The translations under genes were made by a program, and so were the position numbers. Below the pieces are notes generated by a model, which did not search any database, was not told where the DNA came from, and saw only the letters and a program-made list of their open reading frames with translations. Below are positions 24,661 to 32,567 of a stretch of DNA of 64,000 bases, piece after piece. Position 1 is the stretch's first letter, and every line of letters starts with the position of its first letter. The DNA lies in contig NZ_JABASY010000001.1 of assembly GCF_016107685.1 (NCBI RefSeq), positions 896,187 through 960,186 on the forward strand. Direction: 5' to 3'. This DNA comes from Brevibacterium yomogidense. Lineage in GTDB: Bacteria > Actinomycetota > Actinomycetes > Actinomycetales > Brevibacteriaceae.

Positions 24661-25848
24661 TCAGTCGCGGCCCAGGAGGTCGTCGGAGATGATCCGCATC
24701 TGGATCTCCGACGAGCCCTCGAAGATCTTCGTCAGCCGCGCATCGCGCCAGTGCCGCTCCACCGCGAAGTCCTTCGTGTAGCCGGCCCCGCCGTGGATCT
24801 GCACCGCTTCGCTCGTGACCTTCTCCGCCATCTCCGCGGCCAGGTACTTCACCATCGCCGCTTCACGGTCGCAGCGGCGACCCGTGTCGATCTGCGTGCA
24901 CACGTGGTACATCAGCTGACGGCACGCCTCGATCTGCGCGGCCATGTCAGCGATCTTGAACCGCAGGTGCTGGAAGTCGGCCAGCTTGTGCTTGAACTGC
25001 ACGCGCTGCTGCATGTACTCGATCGAGTCCTCCAGCGCCGCCTGCGCCAGCCCGATCGAACGGGCCGCCGTGTGCGCACGTCCCACTTCCAGCCCGGACA
25101 CCGCTTGGTAGAAGCCCTTCTCCTGCTCCCCGAGCAGCGCGTCCGCGGGCAGCCTCAGCCCGTCGAAGTTCAGATCCCAGGTCTTCCACCCGAAGTACCC
25201 GATCTTCCGTGCGGGCGTGCCGGACATGCCTGCGGGGAAGGAGCCGCGCTCCTTCTCCAGCAGGAACGTCGAGATCCCGCGGTGGCGCTTCTCCGGATCC
25301 GGTGAGCTGGTGCGGGCGAAGAGGATGATGTAGTCAGCCTGGTCCGCGTAGGTGCACCACATCTTCGTGCCGGTGATGATCCACTCGCCTGTGGCAGGGT
25401 CCTTCTCCGCCTTGCACTTGATGTTGGCGACATCGGAGCCGGCCTCCGCTTCGGACAGGGCGAAGGCTCCCAGGTACTCACCTGTCGCCACCTTAGGCAG
25501 CAGCCGCTTCTCCTGCTCCTCGGAGAACCCGCCGCCCATGCCGTTGCCACGTGCCAGCAGTCCGGACACGCTCATCCACGCACGCGACAGTTCCTCCGCG
25601 ACGAGGCAGTACTCGAACACGCCCAGGTCCAGGCCTCCGTACTCCTCCGGGATGAGGATCCCGAAGAACCCCATGTCGGCCATCTGCTGGACCATCTCCT
25701 GCGGGAAGTCGCCTTCCTCGGGATCGACTTCGTTGGCGATGGGGAGCACGACTTCGCGGGCGAACTGCCGCGCCAGCTGCTGCAGCTCGACGCGTTCTTC
25801 CGTCATGTAGTGGGGTGTGTCTGGGCGCGGGCGCGGCTTGTGCGTCAT
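24661..25848 (-). CDS. Acyl-CoA dehydrogenase
   Basis: 395 residues, full length for the family. Visible signatures: FALSEAEAGSDVANIKCKAE (FAD/substrate region), QRVQFKHKLADFQHLRFKIA, AVQIHGGAGYTKDFAVERHW, and the catalytic-base motif KIFEGSSEIQ with Glu377. Function by family: FAD-dependent alpha,beta-dehydrogenation of acyl-CoA, passing electrons to electron-transfer flavoprotein. GAAGGAGACTCCGG precedes the ATG. An AT-rich stretch around 25878-25920 holds a TAGAAT-like minus-10 and two ATCAAT repeats, indicating its own promoter after the upstream aldehyde dehydrogenase terminator. Chain-length specificity cannot be inferred. Confidence 0.92.
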   Translation of the reverse strand: MTHKPRPRPDTPHYMTEERVELQQLARQFAREVVLPIANEVDPEEGDFPQEMVQQMADMGFFGILIPEEYGGLDLGVFEYCLVAEELSRAWMSVSGLLARGNGMGGGFSEEQEKRLLPKVATGEYLGAFALSEAEAGSDVANIKCKAEKDPATGEWIITGTKMWCTYADQADYIILFARTSSPDPEKRHRGISTFLLEKERGSFPAGMSGTPARKIGYFGWKTWDLNFDGLRLPADALLGEQEKGFYQAVSGLEVGRAHTAARSIGLAQAALEDSIEYMQQRVQFKHKLADFQHLRFKIADMAAQIEACRQLMYHVCTQIDTGRRCDREAAMVKYLAAEMAEKVTSEAVQIHGGAGYTKDFAVERHWRDARLTKIFEGSSEIQMRIISDDLLGRD

Positions 25849-25980
25849 CCGGAGTCTCCTTCGAGAGTCGATCGCGGTATCAATCGATCTTCGTCATTCT
25901 ACAAACGTAATCAATATCGGCGCGTCCCGGCGTGGGAAGGTCGGGCGGTCAAGCGCAGGCGTCCCCGTCGCGGCGGTGAA

Positions 25981-26035
25981 CGCCCGAGGCCCTCCACCGC
26001 ACGTGGGCGACGTGAACGGAGGAGGGCCTCGGGCG
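25981..26035 (-). terminator. Terminator after the aldehyde dehydrogenase gene
   Basis: CGCCCGAGGCCCTCC (25981-25995) and GGAGGGCCTCGGGCG (26021-26035) form a perfect 15-base stem beginning 8 bases after the leftward stop. Confidence 0.85.
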
Positions 26036-26043
26036 GTGGCGTG

Positions 26044-27579
26044 TCAGCGGGCGTGGTTGAGGGCGATGTGCTTGGTGCGGGCATAGTCGTCCAGCGCGTA
26101 GGCGGACAGGTCACGCCCGTGGCCGCTGTTCTTGAACCCGGACCACGGCATCTCCGTCGGCAGGGCAAGGTGCGTGTTCACGTTGACGCTGCCGAACTCC
26201 AGAGCCTTCGACACCGTCATCGCCGCCGCGACGTTGCGGGTGAACACCGACGCCGCCAGCCCGTACTCGACGTCGTTAGCACGCGTGACAGCCTCGTCCT
26301 CGTCGGTGAATGTCTCGATGGTGACGACGGGGCCGAACACCTCGTGGCGGGTGATCGGGTCGTCGCCGTCGACGCGCAGCACTGTCGGCTCCACCCAGTA
26401 GCCGCGTGCGCTGTCGCCGCGTCCTCCGGTGAGCACCGTCGCACCACGGTCGACAGCACCGGTGATCGCGTCCATCACGCGGTCGTAATGCTCCTTGTAG
26501 ATGATCGGCCCCAGGGCTTCCTCCGCATCCGTTTCTGGATCGGCGAGGACATACCGCCCCACCGCCTCCACGAGCTTCTGCGCGAACTTCTCCGCCACAG
26601 ACTCGTGCGCGATGACGCGGCACGCCGCTCCGCACTCCTGGCCGGAGTTCCAGAAGCCCGCCTCGAACACGGTGTCCGCCGCGAGGTCCAGGTCCGCATC
26701 CGGCAGGAGGAGCACGGGTGCCTTGCCGCCCAGCTCCAGGTGTGTGCGGGTGAGGTTCTCTGCGGCGGACCGGGACACGTCGCGCCCCGCGCGGACGCTC
26801 CCGGTGAGCGCGACCATGTCGACACCCGTGTGTCCGCTCAGTGCCCGGCCCACTGTCTCACCCGTGCCGTTGACGACGTTGAGGACGCCGGGCGGCAGGA
26901 TGTCCTTCGCGATCTCGACGAGCCGCAGCGTCGTGAGGGGAGTGACCTCGCTGGGCTTCAGGACGATCGTGTTGCCCACCATGAGGGCAGGCGCCAGCTT
27001 CCAGGCGACCATGAGCAGCGGGTAGTTCCACGGGGTCACCATGCCGATGACGCCCAGCGGCTCCCTGAGGATCATCGACGTGACGTCGTCGACGTACTCG
27101 CCCGCCGCGATCGTCGTGCCGGTCCGGCCGGTGCCCGCCATGAAGCGGAACGTATCGATCGCGCTGGCGATGTCGTCCTCGGTGACGGCAGCGGGCTTCC
27201 CGCAGTTGAGCGCCTCGAGGGTGCGCAAGCGGTACGTGTCCGCCTCGAGTGCGCCGGCCAGCTGGAAGAGCAGCGTCGAACGGTCCTGCGGGGTCCGCTT
27301 CGCCCAGGCGGACAGAGCGGTGCGCGCGGCGCGGACGGCGTCGTCGACCTCGGCGGCGGTGCCCAGGGGGACGGACGCGAGGACGGTGCCGCGAGCGGGA
27401 TCGCGGACCTCGAACGCGTCCCCGCCGGACGCCGCGACGACGTGCTCGCCACCGATGAAGTGCGCAAGGGTCGGCGGGGCGAACGTGAACGGCTCCTGGG
27501 CGCGCCGGATGTCGACCTCGCCGGTCCGGGGCGCGGCGGTCGAAGGTGCGGAGGACGAGGGTGCGGACGTGGGGGTCAT
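26044..27579 (-). CDS. Aldehyde dehydrogenase (gamma-aminobutyraldehyde/betaine-aldehyde type)
   Basis: 511 residues of the NAD(P)-dependent ALDH superfamily. The catalytic Cys316 is in WNSGQECGAACRV and the general base Glu282 in THLELGGKAPV. Other signatures are VTPWNYPLLMVAWKLAPAL and EVFGPVVTIETF. The context around the catalytic Cys (GQxCxAACR) resembles PatD-like aminobutyraldehyde dehydrogenases. The first 30 residues are a Ser/Ala/Thr-rich extension. It lies 96 bases downstream of a DapA-like gene in the same direction with no clear terminator between, so they are probably cotranscribed. Possibly it oxidises the aldehyde released by the DapA-like lyase (inference). Confidence 0.9.
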   Translation of the reverse strand: MTPTSAPSSSAPSTAAPRTGEVDIRRAQEPFTFAPPTLAHFIGGEHVVAASGGDAFEVRDPARGTVLASVPLGTAAEVDDAVRAARTALSAWAKRTPQDRSTLLFQLAGALEADTYRLRTLEALNCGKPAAVTEDDIASAIDTFRFMAGTGRTGTTIAAGEYVDDVTSMILREPLGVIGMVTPWNYPLLMVAWKLAPALMVGNTIVLKPSEVTPLTTLRLVEIAKDILPPGVLNVVNGTGETVGRALSGHTGVDMVALTGSVRAGRDVSRSAAENLTRTHLELGGKAPVLLLPDADLDLAADTVFEAGFWNSGQECGAACRVIAHESVAEKFAQKLVEAVGRYVLADPETDAEEALGPIIYKEHYDRVMDAITGAVDRGATVLTGGRGDSARGYWVEPTVLRVDGDDPITRHEVFGPVVTIETFTDEDEAVTRANDVEYGLAASVFTRNVAAAMTVSKALEFGSVNVNTHLALPTEMPWSGFKNSGHGRDLSAYALDDYARTKHIALNHAR

Positions 27580-27675
27580 GTCATCTCCCGTGGTCGTCGG
27601 TGACTGCAGGTGGTGGGACTGGTTCCGGGCACAGCGGGATCCGGCCGGGCTGGGGGGGCGTCGGCCCGCAAGGCA

Positions 27676-28572
27676 CTAGCGGGAGGCGGTGCGGTCCAGT
27701 TGGGCGAGTGCGGTCTCGAGCGCGGCGACCGACTCGTCGGACAGCGGTGTCATCGGCTTCCGCGGCGGCCCCACGGGTACCCCGCGCAACCCCAGCCCCG
27801 CCTTCACCGCGGGCACGAAATCGCTCGACAGCATCGTGTCGATCACCGGGTAGAGGCGCTTCCACTGTGCCAGGCCGCCCGCGAGGTCGCCGCTGGAGAC
27901 CGCGTCGTATACGGCGACCAGCTCCGGCCCCACGACGTTCGCCGCACCCGCCATGACGCCGGCCGCGCCTTCGGACAGCGCGCTGTACGTGTACGCGTCC
28001 CAGCCGATGAACGTGCCGACACGGTCGCCGAGGCGGTGGACGAGCTGGAGCCCCAGCTCCCAGTTCGCGGACGAGTCCTTGATGTAGCGGATGTGGTCGA
28101 ATTCGTCGGCGAGCGCCCCGATCGTGTCAGGGTCGAGATCCACTCCGGTCGCGCCGGGGATGTTGTAGAGCATGATCGGGAGCTCCACCGCGTCCGCGAC
28201 GGTGCGGAGGTAGTCGACGGTCGCCGGGAGCCCCAGCGGTTCGTAGTAGGGGGTGACGAGCATGAGGACGTCCGCACCGGCGGCCTGCGCTGCGCGGCTG
28301 TGGCGGATCGCCTCCCGGGTGGTGGTCGCCCCGGTCTGCGCGATGACGGGGACGCGACCGGCCGTGTGCGAGGTGACCTCTTCGACCAGCTGCAGGCGCT
28401 CGTCGGGCAGCATCGAGGCGAACTCTGCGGTCGAGCCGCCGGCCACGACGCCGTGGACACCGGCGTCGACAGAGCGGTCGATGACACGGCGGAGGATGGC
28501 GACGTCGATGTTCTCGTCGGCGTCGAAGGGGGTGGCGAGGGCGGTGAGGACTCCGCGGAGATCAGTCGTCAT
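27676..28572 (-). CDS. Dihydrodipicolinate synthase (DapA)-family class I lyase/dehydratase
   Basis: 298 residues forming a DapA-like TIM barrel. The Schiff-base lysine is Lys165 (IRYIKDSSANW) and the catalytic tyrosine Tyr136 (LYNIPGATG). The pyruvate-binding loop near the N-terminus reads GVVAGGSTAEFASM, where true DapA has GTTGE(S/A), so it is probably not lysine biosynthetic. Family alternatives include N-acetylneuraminate lyase, KDG aldolase, deoxyglucarate dehydratase and 4-hydroxy-2-oxoglutarate-type aldolases. Linkage to an aldehyde dehydrogenase and a GntR regulator fits a sugar-acid or hydroxy-acid catabolic step. A GTGATCAC site and an 18-base minisatellite lie upstream. Confidence 0.85.
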   Translation of the reverse strand: MTTDLRGVLTALATPFDADENIDVAILRRVIDRSVDAGVHGVVAGGSTAEFASMLPDERLQLVEEVTSHTAGRVPVIAQTGATTTREAIRHSRAAQAAGADVLMLVTPYYEPLGLPATVDYLRTVADAVELPIMLYNIPGATGVDLDPDTIGALADEFDHIRYIKDSSANWELGLQLVHRLGDRVGTFIGWDAYTYSALSEGAAGVMAGAANVVGPELVAVYDAVSSGDLAGGLAQWKRLYPVIDTMLSSDFVPAVKAGLGLRGVPVGPPRKPMTPLSDESVAALETALAQLDRTASR

Positions 28573-28696
28573 GAGAGGGCCTTTCGGGTGTGGGCCGACG
28601 GTGCGGACCGACCGGCTGCGCTGCCGACGGTGCCGTGCCTTTCGAGGCGGGTTCCTTCGAGCGGAAGTGCCGTCGCTTCCACGGTAATGCGTGATA

Positions 28697-28706
28697 TGTG
28701 ATCACA
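28697..28706. promoter_or_regulatory. TGTGATCACA palindrome, candidate GntR operator
   Basis: A perfect 10-base palindrome, 124 bases upstream of the DapA-like start. The same ATGTGATCAC core occurs directly upstream of the neighbouring gntR gene. Confidence 0.5.
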
Positions 28707-28730
28707 CAAGAGGTGGGTGCGGTACCTGCT

Positions 28731-28866
28731 GGCGGGGCGGCGCCCACGGGCGGGGCGGCGCCCACGGGCGGGGCGGCGCCCACGGGCGGGGCGGCGCCCA
28801 CGGGCGGGGCGGCGCCCACGGGCGGGGCGGCGCCCACGGGCGGGGCGGCGCCCACGGGCGGGGCGG
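28731..28866. repeat. 18-base intergenic minisatellite, 7 perfect copies plus a partial
   Basis: The unit GGCGGGGCGGCGCCCACG repeats head to tail from 28731 to 28856 without a mismatch, then breaks down. The identity of the copies implies recent expansion or homogenisation and likely length variation between strains. Confidence 0.9.
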
Positions 28867-28929
28867 TGGCTTACGGATGTGAGGTCGAGCGGGCAGTCCC
28901 GGACGTCAGGAGAGCAGGGCCGCGCGGAG

Positions 28930-29598
28930 TCAGGAGGGGAGTGCCGTGCGGATCCGCTCCATGGCGGCTTCCACCGATCCGACCGTCAGTCGGGACGCGC
29001 GCGACTGATCGAAGGACGACGCTGCGTCGATCAGCTCTCGCTGGAAGCTCAGGAGCTTCTCCGGGTCGCCCTGGCCCAGCTCCCTGTCCGCGCCGACGAT
29101 CTTGTACGACCGGCAGCGCTGCCACAGGACCTGGATCGTCTCGAGGAGGACCGGGTTGCCGGCGGCGGTGTAGAGCGCCGTCAGCAGTCGTTCGTCCGCG
29201 TCGAGGTAGGCGACGACGTCCTCATCCGTGACTGCGCGTGCGAGGCTCTTGAGCTCCGCGCGCATCGTGGCCACGCCGGCCTCGTCGATCCTCGCGGCTC
29301 CCAGTGTGGCCGCCTCCTGCTCGAGGAGGCGGCGCACGGCGTACACGTCGAGCAGCTCCGTCTGCGTGAAGCCCTTGACCGCGGCACCCCTGTTGGGGGT
29401 CGATTCCGCGAGGCCGAGCTCCTCGAGCTTGCGGATCGCTTCGCGGACGGGCATGACGCTGGTGCCCATCTCTGCCGCGATGTCGCGGATGCGGAGGCGG
29501 TGTCCAGCGGGGTAGCTGCCGCTCATGATCGCTTTGTGGAGAGCCTCGAAGACCTGGTCGCCCACGCGGGCCGGGGGATCGAGTCGGGGGAGTGCCAT
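28930..29598 (-). CDS. GntR-family regulator (FadR/FCD subfamily)
   Basis: 222 residues. The N-terminal winged HTH (about residues 10-75) includes LHKAIMSGSYPAGHRLRIRD and SVMPVREAIRKLEELGL. The helical FCD effector domain follows (VYAVRRLLEQEAATLGA, YLDADERLLTALYTAAGNPV), with conserved Asp/His-type positions partly replaced. Regulators of this class repress catabolic genes and bind short organic acids. The palindrome ATGTGATCACG lies 29 bases before its start and a matching site lies before the DapA-like gene. Inference: it represses itself and the DapA-like/aldehyde dehydrogenase unit. The CoA transferase stop is 46 bases upstream, in the same direction. Confidence 0.9.
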   Translation of the reverse strand: MALPRLDPPARVGDQVFEALHKAIMSGSYPAGHRLRIRDIAAEMGTSVMPVREAIRKLEELGLAESTPNRGAAVKGFTQTELLDVYAVRRLLEQEAATLGAARIDEAGVATMRAELKSLARAVTDEDVVAYLDADERLLTALYTAAGNPVLLETIQVLWQRCRSYKIVGADRELGQGDPEKLLSFQRELIDAASSFDQSRASRLTVGSVEAAMERIRTALPS

Positions 29599-29626
29599 AC
29601 CGGGATTATAGGAGGTCGTGATCGGA

Positions 29627-29636
29627 TGTGATCACG
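29627..29636. promoter_or_regulatory. TGTGATCACG site upstream of gntR
   Basis: It shares the ATGTGATCAC core with 28697-28706 and lies 29-38 bases before the gntR start codon, in a suitable place for autorepression. Confidence 0.5.
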
Positions 29637-29644
29637 GATGGCTC

Positions 29645-30814
29645 TCAGTCGGAGGCGAGCCAGGCGCGGATCGCGTCGCCGTCCGCGCCCAGTGCCGGCG
29701 GTTCCTTCCGATAGGTCGGAGGGGTCGCCGTCATGGAGAGCGAGTTGCGGATCGTCGCGACGGAATCCGGGTCGTCCGTGTGCCAGACCGGTTCCAGGCC
29801 CAGGTCGTGCGCGGTCTGCAGGCCTTCGCCCACGTTCTGCACGGGGGAGCAGGGCAGGCCGGCTTCGCGGAGCAGACGGAACCACTCGTCCTTGCCCTTG
29901 TGGGAGAGGGCCTCCTCGAGCAGTGGCCGCAGTTCGCCACGGTTGACGTTGCGTCGCTCGGGGGAGTCGAAGCGGGGGTCGTCCGCCCACTCGGGGTGGC
30001 CGAGGACCGCGGACAGTCGAGCGAACTGTCCATTGTTCGCGCCGACGATGATGAGGTCGCCGTCGCCGGTGGGGAGCGCGTTGTACGGGTAGATCGAGGC
30101 GTGCTCGGCTCCGCCGCGCGTGGGGACGTCGTTGTGGGTGGCGACGGACTGGTACTGGTTGAGCATCGTGAACACGGCGTTGCTCATGAGGTTGTTCTCG
30201 ATGAGCTGGCCTTCGCCGGTGAGGTCACGGTGCCGGACCGCCGCGGTGATCCCCAGCGCCGTCATCATCCCGGTCGTGAGGTCGAAGAGGGAGATGCCGG
30301 AGCGCACCGGCGACCCGTCCGGCTCGCCATTCATGTCCATGAGCCCGGCCATGCCCTGGACGAGCACGTCATACCCGGGGAGCTCCGCGCCGTTCTTCGT
30401 GCCGAATCCGCTGATGTGGGCGTAGATGATCTGCTCGTTGAGGGCGCGGACCGCTTCGTACCCGAATCCCAGCCGCTCGATGGAGCCGGGCTTGAAGTTG
30501 TGCACGAACACGTCGGCACGGGCCGCGATCTGCTGGGCGGTTGCCCGGTCGTCCTCGTCCTTGAGGTCGAGCACGATCGAGTGCTTGTTGCGGTTCACCG
30601 CCTGGAAGTAGCTCGCCTGGTCCCGATAGACGGGCGGCATCCAGCCGCGTGTGTCATCTCCGTCGGGGCTCTCGACCTTGATGACCGTGGCCCCCAGGTC
30701 GGCCAGCAGCATCGTGCAGTACGGGCCCGCGAGGACGCGGGCGAAATCCGCGACCACGATCCCCTCCAGGGGTCCTGCGGTGGACGATGTGGTGGTACCG
30801 GGCAGTGCGGGCAT
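29645..30814 (-). CDS. Class III CoA transferase (CaiB/BaiF family)
   Basis: 389 residues. ATG 30814 is chosen for the ATGAGGAG ribosome-binding region before it; a much longer upstream open frame lacks family similarity. Signatures: GIVVADFARVLAGPYCTMLL near the N-terminus, VIKVESPDGDDTRGW, YFQAVNRNKHSIVLDL, FVHNFKPGSIERLGFGYE and PGYDVLVQGMAGLM. Family reaction: transfer of CoA between carboxylic acids. The region that in formyl-CoA transferase carries the acyl-accepting Asp (SLxDA) reads ENNLMSNAV here, without an obvious Asp. A branch of the family looks like this. Substrates unknown. TCGAACAG direct repeats lie upstream. Confidence 0.88.
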   Translation of the reverse strand: MPALPGTTTSSTAGPLEGIVVADFARVLAGPYCTMLLADLGATVIKVESPDGDDTRGWMPPVYRDQASYFQAVNRNKHSIVLDLKDEDDRATAQQIAARADVFVHNFKPGSIERLGFGYEAVRALNEQIIYAHISGFGTKNGAELPGYDVLVQGMAGLMDMNGEPDGSPVRSGISLFDLTTGMMTALGITAAVRHRDLTGEGQLIENNLMSNAVFTMLNQYQSVATHNDVPTRGGAEHASIYPYNALPTGDGDLIIVGANNGQFARLSAVLGHPEWADDPRFDSPERRNVNRGELRPLLEEALSHKGKDEWFRLLREAGLPCSPVQNVGEGLQTAHDLGLEPVWHTDDPDSVATIRNSLSMTATPPTYRKEPPALGADGDAIRAWLASD

Positions 30815-31162
30815 CGGAGTCTCCTCATTCCTCTCGGCGATCGTTCTGCATCGAACAGTCACGGCGGATCGTCGAACAGCCGGACGGGCGCAGGGCGGAC
30901 CCTGCTGCGGGAGCAGTGCCGGCTGTGGCACACGCCCACCGCGGGTGGTGATCCAGTGCCATCCAGGGGGTGGACCGCGCTTGACGGTCGGGACGGACCT
31001 TTCTAGCGTATAGGCATCCAGGCCGAACGTTTGATCAGACTGTGTGGTGAGACGCTCGACATCGTGTGCACGGTGCACGCGGTGGCATGTGCGAGTGTGT
31101 GTGCGGCGACGAAGCCGTGGGGCTCGCAGGTGTGACGCCCCTGAGTGAGGAGACCGACGACG
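30815..31162. promoter_or_regulatory. Divergent promoter region, CoA transferase / phosphotransferase
   Basis: 348 bases without a gene. TTGACG (30981-30986), a 17-base spacer and TAGCGT (31004-31009) form a good promoter facing right, giving a leader of about 145 bases. Two TCGAACAG repeats 21 bases apart (30851-30858 and 30872-30879), two helical turns, lie close to the CoA transferase start and may be its operator. Confidence 0.55.
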
Positions 31163-32383
31163 ATGTCCCCAGACCCGACCGCTGGGCAGAAGACGCCCAC
31201 CCCGCAGGCGACTGACGCCCAGGCCCCTGACGCCAAGGCCCCCGACACGAAGGCGCCGGAGCCCTCCACGAAGGCATCGGCCTCGGCGACCGACGCGCAG
31301 ACACCTGCGGCGCAGACGTCGGCTGCGTGGACGCCCGCCACGCAGGCCCCGACGGACGACCCGAGGGGCATCGCAGGATCAGGCGTGCGCGCGTGGATCG
31401 CCGCGCACCAGGGCGTGGAGGCCGACGCGATCGGATTCCAGGTCCTGTCGGTCGGCCGATCGAACCTCACGTTCACCCTCACCCTCGACGGTGAGCCGCG
31501 CTGGGTGCTCCGTCGTCCTCCCCTGGGGCACACGGGAGGCAGCGCGCACGACGTGCAGCGCGAGGGCAGAATTATGGCGGCACTGGGGCCGACGCCTGTG
31601 CCGGTCCCGAACATCCTCGAGATCGTCGACGACGCGGACGTGCTCGACGTCCCTTTCGTCTTCCAGGACCACTGCCCGGGCTTCACGATCCACGAGCCCG
31701 CTGACCTCGACCTCATCCCCGCAGGCGGATCTGTCCGTGCGTCGATGCTGGACATGGTGGGTGCTCTTGCCGAAGTCCACGCCGTCGACGTCGACGCGGT
31801 GGGCCTCGGTGACCTGCGCCGGCCGGGCGGCTTCGTCGAGCGCCAGCTGCGCCGTTGGCTGGGCCAGTACGAGGCGATCACGACGCGCGACCTCCCGGTG
31901 ATCGGAGAGGTGCAGGCAGTGCTGTCGCGCGACATCCCGCCGGAGACCGTCACCGGGCTGGTCCACGGGGACGTGAAGCCGAACAACATGCTCTTCGACC
32001 GCGGGACCGGCGAGGTGCAGGCGATCGTCGACTGGGAGCTGTCGTCGATCGGCGACGTGGTGACCGACCTCGGCTATCTGCTCGCGATGATGTTCGTCGA
32101 CGACTCGCTCACCGGCATCTGGACCCCGAGCGTCGCAGACGGCTCGCCCACCGCCGATCAACTCACCGAGCGGTATGCGTCTCTCACAGGTCAGGACACG
32201 TCGAGCGTGCCGTACTACGCCGCCTTCGCGGTGTGGAAGCTCGCGTGCATCCGGGAGGGTGTCTACACGCGGCTCAAGCAGGGGAAGATGGGCGACCTCG
32301 ACGTCGATCCGGAGGAGGCGGGGGCGAGCGTCGAAGCACTCGCGGCACACGCGCTCGACATCCTCCGCACGGGACAGATCTGA
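31163..32383 (+). CDS. Aminoglycoside-phosphotransferase-like kinase (ACAD10-type APH family)
   Basis: 406 residues. The first 70 are a Pro/Ala/Thr/Lys-rich disordered leader built of PDAKAPDT-type repeats. The remainder is an APH-fold kinase: SNLTFTL and WVLRRPP (Lys/Arg-containing nucleotide site), catalytic HGDVKPNN with Asp270, and metal-binding VDWELSSIGD with Asp290. This branch resembles the N-terminal kinase of human ACAD10/ACAD11, which phosphorylates 4-hydroxyacyl-CoAs during their breakdown, and is often found near acyl-CoA dehydrogenases in actinobacteria. A role in hydroxyacyl-CoA catabolism is therefore more likely than antibiotic resistance (inference). ATG 31163 follows GAGGAG. 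Confidence 0.87.
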   Translation: MSPDPTAGQKTPTPQATDAQAPDAKAPDTKAPEPSTKASASATDAQTPAAQTSAAWTPATQAPTDDPRGIAGSGVRAWIAAHQGVEADAIGFQVLSVGRSNLTFTLTLDGEPRWVLRRPPLGHTGGSAHDVQREGRIMAALGPTPVPVPNILEIVDDADVLDVPFVFQDHCPGFTIHEPADLDLIPAGGSVRASMLDMVGALAEVHAVDVDAVGLGDLRRPGGFVERQLRRWLGQYEAITTRDLPVIGEVQAVLSRDIPPETVTGLVHGDVKPNNMLFDRGTGEVQAIVDWELSSIGDVVTDLGYLLAMMFVDDSLTGIWTPSVADGSPTADQLTERYASLTGQDTSSVPYYAAFAVWKLACIREGVYTRLKQGKMGDLDVDPEEAGASVEALAAHALDILRTGQI

Positions 32384-32506
32384 CGCCTCCATGCCGGGCG
32401 GTTCTGGCGGTTCCCCGGCGGACCCAGGGCTCCTCACGTGCTCATTCTCCCGGCCGCAGGTGGGGGTGGGGGTTCTCACGTACTCGGTGCGGCCTCGGCG
32501 GCGTAG

Positions 32507-32532
32507 CATGTAGTTGGAAACTGAACTACATG
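32507..32532. promoter_or_regulatory. Inverted repeat before the FMN reductase gene
   Basis: CATGTAGTT (32507-32515) and AACTACATG (32524-32532) form a perfect 9-base dyad with an 8-base spacer, 36 bases before the start codon. The TAGTT-N8-AACTA core is typical of MarR-class sites. It overlaps a TAGCAT minus-10-like sequence. Confidence 0.55.
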
Positions 32533-32567
32533 TCCTGCCGGGTGCGGGGCGGAGGAGGAACCACTAC

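Larger units (their letters stand above)
28573..28929. other. Gene-free region with operator-like site and minisatellite
   Basis: 357 bases between the leftward DapA-like gene and gntR. It holds a palindromic TGTGATCACA site, seven perfect 18-base repeats and no plausible gene. Open frames through the repeat exist on both strands only because the unit has no stop in several frames. Confidence 0.6.

Noticed and set aside
28731..28866. CRISPR array
   Set aside because: The 18-base units are contiguous without unique spacers and no cas gene is present, so it is a minisatellite.
28698..29231. Repeat-encoded GGAAPT protein read through the minisatellite
   Set aside because: Frames stay open on both strands only because the repeat unit lacks stops; no ribosome-binding site and it overlaps gntR antisense.
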